A stretch of DNA of 64,000 nt from Flavobacteriales bacterium (GCA_947449575.1 CANFRV010000010.1:1-64000); one strand, 5' to 3'; shown: positions 8,880-17,416, counted from the stretch's first letter. Translations and numbers: made by a program. Notes: a model not told the origin generated them from the sequence alone.

Positions 8880-9160
8880 TATAGTTGGTTTAAATAAGAA
8901 AAATACTCATTATAAACGGTGCTTTCTTTACTTTCTATTTTTTGAGATGTATTGAAAGTAGCAATATTCACAGTAATTAAAAGAGCGATACTAGCAGCCG
9001 CTAACCAAACAGCTTTCATAGGAATCCGTTTATTAAAAACATCGAGAGAAGCAGGAATTGATTCGAGTTTTTTTCTTAAATTTTCTGGTAAAGGGACACT
9101 TTTCAATTCAGCAGAACTGTTTAAAGTTTGTTCGATCCAAAATTCTTTTTTCTTTTCCAT
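8879..9160 (-). CDS. Short single-pass membrane protein, candidate anti-sigma factor
   Basis: A 93-residue protein with an N-terminal cytoplasmic region (FWIEQTLNSSAELKSVPLPE), one transmembrane helix around residues 49-68 (AVWLAAASIALLITVNIATF), and a short outer tail. Position directly behind an ECF sigma gene (53-base gap) and coupling to the Spy-like gene fit an anti-sigma factor, but no ZAS zinc motif (HxxxCxxC) or FecR domain is present. Its role is inferred from context. Bacteroidota sigma operons often carry such short membrane proteins. Confidence 0.6.
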   Translation of the reverse strand: MEKKKEFWIEQTLNSSAELKSVPLPENLRKKLESIPASLDVFNKRIPMKAVWLAAASIALLITVNIATFNTSQKIESKESTVYNEYFSYLNQL

Positions 9161-9213
9161 GTTTTATTAGATGTTTATACTTTAAAAAACTTGCGTTTGT
9201 GATAGGTTATTTT

Positions 9214-9786
9214 CTATTGTTCATTTTCTTCATAATAATCAGATAATTTTTTTTTCAAATTCTGTCTAGCTCTAAAAAGTAGAGATTCAACAGCAGAGAT
9301 GGATGTATTCATTATTTGAGCAATTTCCTCGTAAGGAATACCTTCCATATTAAACAGAGTGAATGCAATTTTCTGATTTTCAGGCAACGTATTTATTGCG
9401 GCTAACAAAATCGATCCACGTTCTTGGTTTTCCAATTCAAAACCTGGATGCATAAAATTGGAACTAATTTCAAGAAGTGACTCTGCTTTGTCTATTGGAA
9501 CCCCAAAACCAAATCGTTTTTTACGGTTTTTTTTACGAATAAATTCTTGGGATTTATTTACTGAAATTCGATAGATCCATGTAGATAATTTTGAATCTCC
9601 TTTAAATTGATGAATAGATAAATATACAGTTGTGAAAACTTCCTGGGTAACATCTTCGGCATCTTGTTCATTTTGTAAAATTCTAAGACATAAATTATAC
9701 ACTTTTTGAGAAAATAATGAAAGAAGAGAATTGAACGCCGATTGACTTCCTTTTTTTAATGCTTCGATATCAAGAAAATCGTCCAA
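9214..9786 (-). CDS. ECF RNA polymerase sigma factor
   Basis: A 190-residue sigma-70 family protein with region 2 (FSQKVYNLCLRILQNEQDAEDVTQEVF, then STWIYRISVNKSQEFIRKKNR) and region 4 (LPENQKIAFTLFNMEGIPYEEIAQIMN with the helix-turn-helix AVESLLFRARQNLKKKL). The start is TTG at 9786: an in-frame TAA lies two codons upstream and no internal ATG precedes region 2. It heads a four-gene set ending with the YHYH protein. A near-consensus box (TTACTTTG) is at 9802-9809. Family is certain; the stress signal is not. Confidence 0.93.
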   Translation of the reverse strand: MDDFLDIEALKKGSQSAFNSLLSLFSQKVYNLCLRILQNEQDAEDVTQEVFTTVYLSIHQFKGDSKLSTWIYRISVNKSQEFIRKKNRKKRFGFGVPIDKAESLLEISSNFMHPGFELENQERGSILLAAINTLPENQKIAFTLFNMEGIPYEEIAQIMNTSISAVESLLFRARQNLKKKLSDYYEENEQ

Positions 9787-9801
9787 AAGTTATTTTTTTA
9801 G

Positions 9802-9809
9802 CAAAGTAA
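9802..9809 (-). promoter_or_regulatory. -7-like box TTACTTTG before the ECF sigma gene
   Basis: Minus strand TTACTTTG differs from TAnnTTTG at one base and sits 16 bases before the TTG start, giving a very short leader. Confidence 0.35.
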
Positions 9810-10048
9810 CGAAAATATAATGCGAAACGTTGGCTTCTAAAATTTTAAATGACAAGAAGATCTATCAATATATCTTGTTTATTCCTTAGAAAGACGTGTA
9901 AAATAAGTTTCATCATCAAAATGAATTTTTATCATTGTAGTTTGACAGTAAAAACATAGAAATCTGATTATGAAACAGTTGATGCTTTTAAAAAAAGCGA
10001 TCTCCCTGCATCAATTTAACTCAGTGATAGAAAAACGAAGAGTTTCAT

Positions 10049-10056
10049 TATCTTTG
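10049..10056 (+). promoter_or_regulatory. -7 promoter box TATCTTTG of pgk
   Basis: Exact TAnnTTTG match 17 bases upstream of the pgk ATG. A start of transcription 5-7 bases further leaves a leader of about a dozen bases. No clear -33 TTG at the usual spacing. Confidence 0.55.
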
Positions 10057-10072
10057 CAAAAAATATCATAAA

Positions 10073-11266
10073 ATGGCGGACATACACACATACGATTTTA
10101 CAGGAAAAAGAGCATTGATAAGAGTTGATTTCAATGTTCCATTAGACAAAGAAACGTTAGCGGTAACTGATGATACTCGAATTAGAGCGGCCACCCCAAC
10201 AATTCAGCATGTTTTAAACCATGGCGGAAGTGTCGTTTTAATGTCGCATTTAGGAAGACCAAAAGACGCGGACGATGATAAGTTTTCTCTTCGACATATC
10301 GTGGAAAAAGTAGCAGAGTTAGTAGGAAGACCCGTTGGTTTTGTGAATGACTGCATCGGTGAAAAAGCATTTGAAATGAGCGCGAATCTGCCAGCTGGTG
10401 AAGTATTATTATTGGAAAATTTACGTTTTTATAAGCAAGAAACAGCAGGTACAGAAAGCTTTGCAGAGCAATTAGCAAAGCACGGCGATGTCTACGTGAA
10501 CGATGCTTTTGGAACAGCTCACCGAGAACATGCAAGTACGGCGGTAATAGCTAAGTTTTTTCCAAAAGATAAGATGTTTGGTTTTTTACTAGAAGCAGAA
10601 ATTAAAAGTGTAGATAAGGTTTTAAACAGTACTGAAAAACCATTAACAGCAATTGTAGGTGGTGCAAAAGTATCTTCAAAAATTGTTATTATCGAACGCT
10701 TATTAGATACCGTTGATAATTTAATCGTTGGAGGAGGAATGGCTTATACATTTGTAAAAGCAGTTGGCGGAGAGGTAGGAAATTCATTAGTGGAAGATGA
10801 CTATTTAGAAACTGCTCGTGATATTATTGCGAAAGCGAAAGTAAACGGGGTACACTTATATATACCAACAGATACTATAATTACAGATAAGTTTTCGAAC
10901 GATTCTAAAAAACAAACCGTTGCGATTGATAAAATTCCATCGGGGTGGATGGGTTTAGATATCGGTCCAGAGTCTGCTAAGGCCTGTGCTTCGATTATTG
11001 AAAATTCAAAATTAATTTTATGGAATGGTCCCATGGGTGTTTTTGAAATGAGCAGTTTTCAACTGGGAACAAAAGAAGTGGCAGATGCAATTGTGAAAGC
11101 AACAGAGAAAGGCGCATTTTCATTAATTGGAGGAGGAGATTCTGTGGCAGCGATCAATCTATTTAATCTTGCTGATAAAGTGAGTTATGTTTCAACAGGA
11201 GGAGGCGCAATGCTGGAATACTTAGAAGGAATAGAATTACCAGGAATTAAAGCGATTCGTGACTAG
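10073..11266 (+). CDS. pgk: Phosphoglycerate kinase
   Basis: A 397-residue cytosolic glycolytic enzyme that transfers phosphate between 1,3-bisphosphoglycerate and ADP. Visible motifs are RALIRVDFNVPLD (substrate site), SHLGRPKD, NDAFGTAHREHAS, IVGGAKVSSKI (phosphate binding), NGPMGVFEMS and GGGDSVAAI near the C-terminus. Length equals that of typical bacterial Pgk. It is monocistronic, with a promoter box close to the ATG and a strong terminator downstream. Confidence 0.97.
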   Translation: MADIHTYDFTGKRALIRVDFNVPLDKETLAVTDDTRIRAATPTIQHVLNHGGSVVLMSHLGRPKDADDDKFSLRHIVEKVAELVGRPVGFVNDCIGEKAFEMSANLPAGEVLLLENLRFYKQETAGTESFAEQLAKHGDVYVNDAFGTAHREHASTAVIAKFFPKDKMFGFLLEAEIKSVDKVLNSTEKPLTAIVGGAKVSSKIVIIERLLDTVDNLIVGGGMAYTFVKAVGGEVGNSLVEDDYLETARDIIAKAKVNGVHLYIPTDTIITDKFSNDSKKQTVAIDKIPSGWMGLDIGPESAKACASIIENSKLILWNGPMGVFEMSSFQLGTKEVADAIVKATEKGAFSLIGGGDSVAAINLFNLADKVSYVSTGGGAMLEYLEGIELPGIKAIRD

Positions 11267-11278
11267 GCAGTTGTGTGA

Positions 11279-11443
11279 TTTAACCACAGAGTACACGGGG
11301 TAAATTCAGAGTTTCACAGAGTTTTAAAATGAAAAAAGCGGTTTCAAATCTAGTTTGAAACCGCTTTTCTATTTTTCCCCATACGTTACCCAAAAAACTC
11401 TGAGCTACTCTGTGATTTAAACTCTGTGTACTCTGTGGTTAAA
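11279..11443. repeat. Nested inverted repeat of the CACAGAG type around the pgk terminator
   Basis: An 18-bp perfect inverted repeat (outer arms 11279-11296 and 11426-11443; core TAACCACAGAGTACAC) encloses a second, imperfect pair built of CAGAGTTTCACAGAG-like words, with the 15-bp terminator stem at the centre. The words recur in direct and inverted order. Similar CACAGAG-rich repeats are, from memory, common between genes in several bacteria. It fills the space between pgk and the convergent J-domain gene. Confidence 0.7.
11334..11368. terminator. Bidirectional terminator between pgk and the J-domain gene
   Basis: A perfect 15-bp stem (AAAAGCGGTTTCAAA and its complement) with loop TCTAG. 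It has A-runs on one side and T-runs on the other, so it can stop both convergent transcripts. Confidence 0.92.
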
Positions 11444-11460
11444 CGAACCCCGCTTTTTTA

Positions 11461-11910
11461 TTAAGCTACTACTGGTTGTTGCGTTACTTGACGGTATGTA
11501 AAAACCATACAAATTTTTCTTCTTGCAAAACGCGCCGTAGAATCAGATTGACATAATTTAGTATAAATATCTTTAGAAACTCCAAAATATTCATAGCTAT
11601 TACCATCCGAAAAGTCTAATCTTAATAACTGACCTTTAAATTGAAAATCGGTGATAATATTATTTGAAATACTTTCTGTATATGCTTCCAAATTATTTTT
11701 TGCTGTCTCAGGAGAGATACTTACCAAGAAATGGTATGCTTCAATAATTGTTTTACTTTTTTCTTCAGCAGCTAATTTTCCTGCTTCATCATTCACAAAT
11801 TTATCTGGGTGAAATTCCTTCATGAAATTGCGGTAAATCGATTTCATTTCACTTAATGAAGTTCCTCTTTCCGTCCCTAATAATTTTCTAAATTCAACAA
11901 CTCTTTTCAT
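11461..11910 (-). CDS. J-domain protein fused to a KTSC domain
   Basis: A 149-residue protein. Residues 4-65 form a J domain with the DnaK-stimulating HPD triad in RNFMKEFHPDKFVND. The C-terminal half, from TDFQFKGQLLRLDFSDGNSY to ARFARRKI, matches the KTSC pattern (small domain ending in a Tyr/Phe-rich strand). J domains recruit DnaK; KTSC function is unknown, so this is probably a dedicated co-chaperone. An exact TACCTTTG box lies 56 bases upstream. It has its own transcript, convergent to pgk. Confidence 0.85.
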   Translation of the reverse strand: MKRVVEFRKLLGTERGTSLSEMKSIYRNFMKEFHPDKFVNDEAGKLAAEEKSKTIIEAYHFLVSISPETAKNNLEAYTESISNNIITDFQFKGQLLRLDFSDGNSYEYFGVSKDIYTKLCQSDSTARFARRKICMVFTYRQVTQQPVVA

Positions 11911-12285
11911 AAAAATATATCTATCTAATACGTTTGCCGCTCGAAATAAGCGCTATAATTTTGCACAAAGGTACAACCTTTTTCAGAAATGAAAAAATCG
12001 GATAAAAAATCACTTAAAAAGTTGGCTTTTCTTATAAAGGCGATGACGAGTATTGAAATATATTTAAGATAAAACAATGTTATGAATTCCGTAGTATAAA
12101 CTAAGAAAATAGTTTAATTTTTTTCAAAACTCTAAATTTCCCATTCATCATACTTATTCTTGACTTTTATCATTTCACACGGTTCTTTCTAGGACTAATT
12201 TTCCCAAACGAATTTTTGTAAAACAGACGTTTTATGAAATTTTTCAGTAGAAAAAACAGGACGGACATCCGTTAAAAAACTAGAA
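11911..12285. other. Gene-free divergent promoter region
   Basis: AT-rich spacer between the J-domain gene and the PAS kinase. It holds the minus-strand TACCTTTG box at 11966-11973. I see no conserved frame, no RNA gene and no clear promoter box for the kinase. Confidence 0.5.
11966..11973 (-). promoter_or_regulatory. -7 promoter box TACCTTTG of the J-domain gene
   Basis: Exact TAnnTTTG match on the minus strand, 56 bases before the ATG at 11910. Confidence 0.55.
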
Positions 12286-13449
12286 ATGAATAAAGTAAAA
12301 GAAGAGCACAATTCCTTAGAATTAGAAAAGATTGATCAAAACATTTCTGATTACAAATTTGCATTGGATGAATCATGCATTGTAACAATAACCGATCAAA
12401 AAGGAATAATTCAATATGTCAATGATAATTTTTGCTACGTTTCAAAATTCACGAAAGAAGAGTTGATAGGTCAAGACCATCGTATTACGAACTCTGGTCA
12501 TCATTCAAAACATTTCATCCAAGAAATATGGTCAACCATCGCCAGTGCAAAAATTTGGAGAGGAGATTTAAAAAATAAAGCAAAAGACGGAACCTTTTAT
12601 TGGGTGCAAACGACAATAATCCCTTTTTTGAATAATGCAGGAAAACCATATAAATACATGGCTGTTCGATCAGATATTACGAACCAAATACATTTACAAG
12701 AAAAATTAGATAAGAAAACCAAACAGCAAATAGAAGAGCTTACAAAATCTCTCGCACATGAAAAAGAAATAAATGAAAACAAATCTCATTTTGTATCTTT
12801 TGCATCGCATGAATTTCGCTCACCATTAACAGCTATACTTTCGAGTTTGTCGTTAATCGAAAGTTATAATAAGCCAGAGCAAGAAGAAAAAAAACGAAAA
12901 CATATCCATCGAATTTCTTCCTGTGTAACAAATTTAACAGAGATTCTAAATGATTTTTTAAAATTTGGAGAATTGGAAGAAGGAGACTTAAAAATCACCT
13001 ATTGCAAGTTTAATTTACCGGAATTCATCCGTACGATTATTGAAGAAATGGATGGGATGATACAGGCAAAAAATCAACAAATAATTTATTGTCACAATGG
13101 CGATTCTGTGATTGAACAATCGGAAAAAACGTTGAGAAACATTCTGTACAATCTTCTTTCTAATGCGAGTAAATATTCTCCCAATGAAAATGAAATTCAA
13201 TTAGCCTCATCGATTGTAGATAATAAAGGCTCTATTGTTATAAAAGATAAGGGCATAGGAATTCCAAAAGAGGAACAGCAAAAAGTATTTAGTCAAGCAT
13301 TTAGGGCAGGCAACGCAAAAGACATTCAAGGCACAGGATTAGGTCTAACAATTGTTAAAAAATATGTAGAGTTAATAGGCGGGAAAATAGATTTCACCAG
13401 CGAACTAGGTGAAGGCACCACGTTTACAATAGAATTTGATCAAAGATGA
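12286..13449 (+). CDS. Soluble PAS-domain sensor histidine kinase
   Basis: A 387-residue cytosolic kinase with no membrane helix. The PAS domain spans about residues 28-130 (CIVTITDQKGIIQYVNDNF, YKYMAVRSDITNQ). A short coiled coil leads into HisKA with phospho-acceptor His175 in SFASHEFRSPL. The ATPase domain has N-box NILYNLLSNASKYSP, G1 IKDKGIGIP and G2 GTGLGLTIVKKYVELIGG. All catalytic motifs are intact. No response regulator or receiver domain is adjacent, so it is an orphan kinase; the ligand of the PAS domain is unknown. Confidence 0.92.
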   Translation: MNKVKEEHNSLELEKIDQNISDYKFALDESCIVTITDQKGIIQYVNDNFCYVSKFTKEELIGQDHRITNSGHHSKHFIQEIWSTIASAKIWRGDLKNKAKDGTFYWVQTTIIPFLNNAGKPYKYMAVRSDITNQIHLQEKLDKKTKQQIEELTKSLAHEKEINENKSHFVSFASHEFRSPLTAILSSLSLIESYNKPEQEEKKRKHIHRISSCVTNLTEILNDFLKFGELEEGDLKITYCKFNLPEFIRTIIEEMDGMIQAKNQQIIYCHNGDSVIEQSEKTLRNILYNLLSNASKYSPNENEIQLASSIVDNKGSIVIKDKGIGIPKEEQQKVFSQAFRAGNAKDIQGTGLGLTIVKKYVELIGGKIDFTSELGEGTTFTIEFDQR

Positions 13450-13470
13450 AGAACAGTGCAAACACAGACA

Positions 13471-16287
13471 TCAACAGTAAGAACAAAAAGAAACAAAAGA
13501 TGTATCGTTGTGTTCAAAACTAACTTCAGGATCGTACATTTTTTCTAAAATTTGTTTTAAAATTTCAGGAAATAAATCGACCACCTCTTCCAAAGAATAA
13601 TTAGCGGTTTCCAATTTAAAAACCCCATCATTCATATTTATAAAAGATATAATACTTGCTTCGCGAGGCATTTCATGATAGTTCGATTTAAATAAATAAC
13701 AATATAAAATCAGTTGCAGTACATGCTTTTTTTCTAAACAATTTTTCACTAAAACATCTAAATCCACTTTCTTATTTGTTTCAGTGTCGCTTTGCGTTAC
13801 TTTTCCAGATTTATAATCTATTATTCTACATTTTCCGCCGATTGAATCTATCCGATCAACGAAGCCTTTTAAATTAATTTTCTTTTTTTCTCCAAATACA
13901 TCGACGATTAACTCTGCTCTTAATTCCCTTTCTAAACTTTCAATAAAAACAGGTTCAGTTTGTTCGATTAGAAATTCTTTTTCTTTTTTCAAGAAACGTT
14001 GCGTTAATTCTAAGGCCATTTTATAACTCAATAGATTTTTTCCTTTTGAAAAAGCTTCTTTATCGTCGTTGAAATGTCTAGCAAACTCCTTGTTAATCTG
14101 GTATTCGTAATTTTTCAACATAGAATCGATATCATACGAAGTAATTGCAGGAGGAGCTGGAATCACTTTTTCTCCCTCTTTATTAAATCGCGCAAAAGGA
14201 GTATACATTGTTTCAAGCGCGTTGTGAATAAATGTACCGAATGTGTTATTTTCTACTTCTTCCTCTACTTTTTGTTCTTCTCCAAATTCCATCACATACT
14301 GGTAATAGAAATCAAGAGGACAAGCAGCATACTTCTTCAACATGGACGCCGAGGTTGATTTTGCGAAAATGTCATCCATTCGGGATAAAATTTCAGGTGT
14401 TTTTGCAATAGACTGTGAACTAAACTTCGTGTCTGCATGCGGAATGGTATAAAATCTTTTTGTCAATTTTATATTTGTATTCAATCGACTTAATTCCAGT
14501 TCTAATTGCAATAAATAGCGACTTGCCTCATTACTGCCCACTTTTTCCTGGGCACTTGTATACGTTACGTGCATTTTCGTGCAAGAATGCAATAATCTGT
14601 AAAAATGATGAGCGAATAGCCCTTGTTTTTCTCTCGGTGTTGGAAGATTAAAATAACTCCTTAAATCCATCGGAATCATGGTTTGAATAGGATTAGTAGG
14701 AGGCATTGAGCCCTCATTCATCCCCAAACAAATAATTCTTTCAAAATCTAAAAGTCGCGTTTCTAAAAGCCCCATTATTTGTAATCCATCTAAAGGATTT
14801 CCATGATAAGCTATACTTTTTAAATTCCAATGTTGATTAAATAATGTTTTGAAACTTCGCAAACTCATTGTAGGAATTCCTTCCGAAACAATATTCCCAA
14901 AGTCAATTAAAGCATTATCAAACCCTTGAAGAACCGCTTTTTCAAAAGCAAATTCCTCTTTTAGGTTTTTAAAAATTTCGTTGCTTAAGTTCCGAATTGA
15001 CACCAGACCTTCGTGCCAATTTTCTTTCCAAGGTGTGTAAACTAATTGCATTAATTTATTTCCAACCGGCCCGATTTCAATTTTATCTAACGACAAGAAA
15101 ATGCTATTCTTTTTAATAATTTCGTGTTCAATTGTAATAATTCGTTCTTTTTCGACTTTTGGAAGAATCGCCGAAACAAAGGGATGATTCCATAATTTTT
15201 GTAAATCATTGAAATAAACACCCGCTGATTTAAAGCGCATTTTATTTTCCTGGATTCCGAATAAAATTTCCACCCATGTTCGAAGAGAAGTGTTTCTCAA
15301 GGGTAATCCCAATGTAATATTTGCCTTCCCAATTTTTTTAGGAAGATTTTTTAACAACGGAACAATTAAACTTTCGTCGGCCAATAAAATCAACGAATTA
15401 GCTATTTCTGTTTCCGACATTTCTTCCAATATCGTCCCAGCAACTTTTGCTTGACCAGCTGTTTGGGCGCATTCAATAATTTCAATCTCTTTGGTATCGT
15501 GCAATAAATTGTCTTCAACAAAAGGCATTTCTCTTACCCCTAACGATTTTTTTAAATCTCTTAAGAATCGGCCAGCCTCATGACTTTCTGAATCTAAATA
15601 AAAACTATCAGCGTTAATCAAAATGTGTCCTCTTCCCATTTGATGAAGCTGTTTCATGATAGAAATTTCCGCAGGAGAAAGCGCATTAAATCCAGCAAAT
15701 AAGAAAATCGCGTCTTTATCGTCTTTAAAAAGCACCTCCAAATTTTCGGAAACATAGCGATACGCTTTTCCCATGTAACAAACACCTTCTTTATCTAAAA
15801 CAGCATTCAAATTCTCGTAATAGGAAGGCAGGCGATCCCAAAATTCCATAAACCGCTTTTGACTATCTGTCAAATTTTCATTTCCGAAACTCCAATTTTC
15901 TATTTCTTTTATGTCCGCCAAATTGCTAAACAATTCTTTAGAGTTCAATAAATAGCGATCCAATTCATCAAAATCTGAAAGAAGCATATTTCCCCACGTC
16001 AAAAATTCATCAAAAGAATGGTCTTCAATTGTTTTGGCTTCTTTTAATTGAATTTCAAATAAACGAAGTAAAACCCTCGTTTTATCAATGACTGTTTTTT
16101 GAGAAAGATTTCTGACCCATCGATCAATCGTGACCATTTTCGGCGCTAATAAAGGTTTTTGAAAAGCCTTAAACAAGGAAGCAGAAATATATTTTTTCGC
16201 ACGTTCAGAAGGAAGAACAATTGTCAAATGACTTAAGTTTAAATCATTTTCTTTTATGTAATTTGCTATTTGGTCAGTGAATTTCAT
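13471..16287 (-). CDS. AddB-like PD-(D/E)XK nuclease family protein
   Basis: A protein of about 938 residues related to AddB/RecB-type exonuclease subunits. The N-terminus (LTIVLPSERAKKYI) resembles the helicase-like fold but has no Walker A. GLLETRLLDFERIICLGMNEG and PREKQGLFAHHFYRLL are family hallmarks. The C-terminal nuclease has KKYAACPLDFYYQYV, VDRIDSIGGKCRIIDYKSGK (Asp...Asp-Tyr-Lys) and ends with FCSYC. The ATG at 16287 is preferred; the frame extends 11 codons to a TTG. It probably works with an AddA-like helicase in recombinational repair, but that partner is not in the window. The final cysteine of the usual iron-sulfur set seems absent. Confidence 0.85.
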   Translation of the reverse strand: MKFTDQIANYIKENDLNLSHLTIVLPSERAKKYISASLFKAFQKPLLAPKMVTIDRWVRNLSQKTVIDKTRVLLRLFEIQLKEAKTIEDHSFDEFLTWGNMLLSDFDELDRYLLNSKELFSNLADIKEIENWSFGNENLTDSQKRFMEFWDRLPSYYENLNAVLDKEGVCYMGKAYRYVSENLEVLFKDDKDAIFLFAGFNALSPAEISIMKQLHQMGRGHILINADSFYLDSESHEAGRFLRDLKKSLGVREMPFVEDNLLHDTKEIEIIECAQTAGQAKVAGTILEEMSETEIANSLILLADESLIVPLLKNLPKKIGKANITLGLPLRNTSLRTWVEILFGIQENKMRFKSAGVYFNDLQKLWNHPFVSAILPKVEKERIITIEHEIIKKNSIFLSLDKIEIGPVGNKLMQLVYTPWKENWHEGLVSIRNLSNEIFKNLKEEFAFEKAVLQGFDNALIDFGNIVSEGIPTMSLRSFKTLFNQHWNLKSIAYHGNPLDGLQIMGLLETRLLDFERIICLGMNEGSMPPTNPIQTMIPMDLRSYFNLPTPREKQGLFAHHFYRLLHSCTKMHVTYTSAQEKVGSNEASRYLLQLELELSRLNTNIKLTKRFYTIPHADTKFSSQSIAKTPEILSRMDDIFAKSTSASMLKKYAACPLDFYYQYVMEFGEEQKVEEEVENNTFGTFIHNALETMYTPFARFNKEGEKVIPAPPAITSYDIDSMLKNYEYQINKEFARHFNDDKEAFSKGKNLLSYKMALELTQRFLKKEKEFLIEQTEPVFIESLERELRAELIVDVFGEKKKINLKGFVDRIDSIGGKCRIIDYKSGKVTQSDTETNKKVDLDVLVKNCLEKKHVLQLILYCYLFKSNYHEMPREASIISFINMNDGVFKLETANYSLEEVVDLFPEILKQILEKMYDPEVSFEHNDTSFVSFCSYC

Positions 16288-16462
16288 TGTTGGTGTTACC
16301 TTGTTTTGAATTATATCCAAATTTAAACATAAACATTTGAATTAAAATTTATTTCTATGGAATTAGTGCAACTCACCGTTGCATAATTTCAGAATCAGGA
16401 CAAAGGTTTATTCATATAGGAAAGTTTAAACCCTATTCTATATGGTGGGATCTATTTGAATT

Positions 16463-16705
16463 TCATTTCAACTGTTGAACATTCCTATTCCGAACCAAAG
16501 AAATCATTTGAGAAATTGCTACTTTGTTCAATTGAATAATTCGTTCATTTTGTGGCAAATTTTGCTGAATTAACAAGTAACCTGTTTTCTAAACCCCTCG
16601 AATTCGAGGGGTTTAAAATTTGGATTATACATTGTTTCCCAAAACCCCAATAATTCTACCGTGCTTCTATTTCTTAACCAATTTTTAATAATATTTCATT
16701 CAATA
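16463..16705 (-). pseudogene. Decayed second copy of the KilA-N gene
   Basis: Two blocks match the intact KilA-N gene at 17417-18247. Bases 16463-16577 are nearly identical to its 3' end (LLIQQNLPQNERIIQLNKVA through LVRNRNVQQLK and stop). Bases 16590-16705 translate as KNWLRNRSTVELLGFWETMY, matching KNWLRSKSTIEYIGLWETLY of the intact copy. The ~500 bases between are deleted, the two blocks are out of frame at the junction, and the 5' end is missing, replaced by a transposase gene. Clearly a broken tandem paralogue. Confidence 0.9.
16590..16615. repeat. 26-bp perfect palindrome at the deletion junction
   Basis: Arms TAAACCCCTCG and CGAGGGGTTTA around AATT, fully self-complementary. It lies exactly where the two KilA-N remnant blocks join. 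The intact gene has CGACCCC at the matching site (near 18028-18040), so GGGG replaces CCCC here. Confidence 0.85.
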
Positions 16706-16708
16706 TAT

Positions 16709-16836
16709 GAAATGGGTTAAAACCCATTTCTATTGAAAATGGAATGATTTAAATATTTTTCCAATGATAATGATTCAATTGCCTCCTGCTTCAGCAGGGG
16801 GCGTCTAAATGATTAAACAATTGGGCTTTAGCCAAA
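16709..16836. repeat. REP-like palindromes next to the tyrosine transposase
   Basis: Three short hairpins in 130 bases: a perfect 10-bp stem GAAATGGGTT/AACCCATTTC at 16709-16730, a G/C-rich hairpin with CTGC-TTCA-GCAG core at 16781-16802, and an imperfect TTGGGCTTTAGCCAA at about 16820-16834. Such palindromes are the usual substrates of REP-associated tyrosine transposases, and they abut the 3' end of one. Confidence 0.6.
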
Positions 16837-16837
16837 A

Positions 16838-17284
16838 CTAATGTGTTAAATCCATTGATTTATGAAATTCAAATTTTTGGATAAATTCATCATATTCTTG
16901 ATTAAATGGTTTTTTCTTATGATGATCTTCTTGATTTCTAATGTAATTTCTTACTTTTTCAAGCATAGATTCTGACACAGCAACTGCAAAATATTCATCT
17001 TGCCATTCAAATTTTGATTGGGTCAATTTATTTTTATTTATCCAAAAAGATGATTCTCCTTTTATTAATTGCATTGTTTTTTGAATAGTTTGATCAACAG
17101 TTAACGAAATCAAACAATGACAATGATCTGAATAACCATTTATAAAATCAATGAAAATTCCTTTTTCTTTCGCATTTTCTTTTATATGATTCCAAACTTT
17201 AAAACGAAGTTCTTTAGAATGAAGAAATGATTGTCGGTTTTTTGTACTCCAAACAAAATGAATATAAACTTTTACAAAGGGCAT
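16838..17284 (-). CDS. REP-associated tyrosine transposase (Y1/HUH, IS200-like)
   Basis: A full-length 148-residue single-strand DNA transposase. Evidence is YIHFVWSTKNRQSFL at the N-terminus, the HUH motif His54-Cys-His56 in SDHCHCLISL, IQKTMQLIKGESSFWIN, and the likely catalytic Tyr114 in VRNYIRNQEDHH. These enzymes nick and rejoin single strands at hairpins. It sits between an intact and a decayed KilA-N gene, with REP-like palindromes at its 3' side. No tnpB accompanies it. The active-site residues are intact, so it may be functional. Confidence 0.9.
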   Translation of the reverse strand: MPFVKVYIHFVWSTKNRQSFLHSKELRFKVWNHIKENAKEKGIFIDFINGYSDHCHCLISLTVDQTIQKTMQLIKGESSFWINKNKLTQSKFEWQDEYFAVAVSESMLEKVRNYIRNQEDHHKKKPFNQEYDEFIQKFEFHKSMDLTH

Positions 17285-17350
17285 TATTTTTTAATTTATT
17301 TGATTATCAAGGTTTTAATTTTATTAGATGGGGAAATTAAATATTTTACA

Positions 17351-17372
17351 TATCTAATTTAGTCAAATAGTT
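17351..17372. repeat. 22-bp direct repeat, copy 1
   Basis: Identical 22 bases (start TATCTAATTTAG) occur here and at 18261-18282, exactly 910 bases apart. Copy 2 is directly upstream of the intact KilA-N gene. Copy 1 is upstream of the transposase, where the promoter of the decayed KilA-N copy would have been. Confidence 0.85.
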
Positions 17373-17416
17373 GAGTTTTCACAATAGAAAAAAATTATTT
17401 GTTTTTACCCACTATT

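Noticed and set aside
8879-9160. Calling the short membrane protein a proven anti-sigma factor
   Set aside because: No zinc-binding ZAS motif or FecR domain; the role is only suggested by position.
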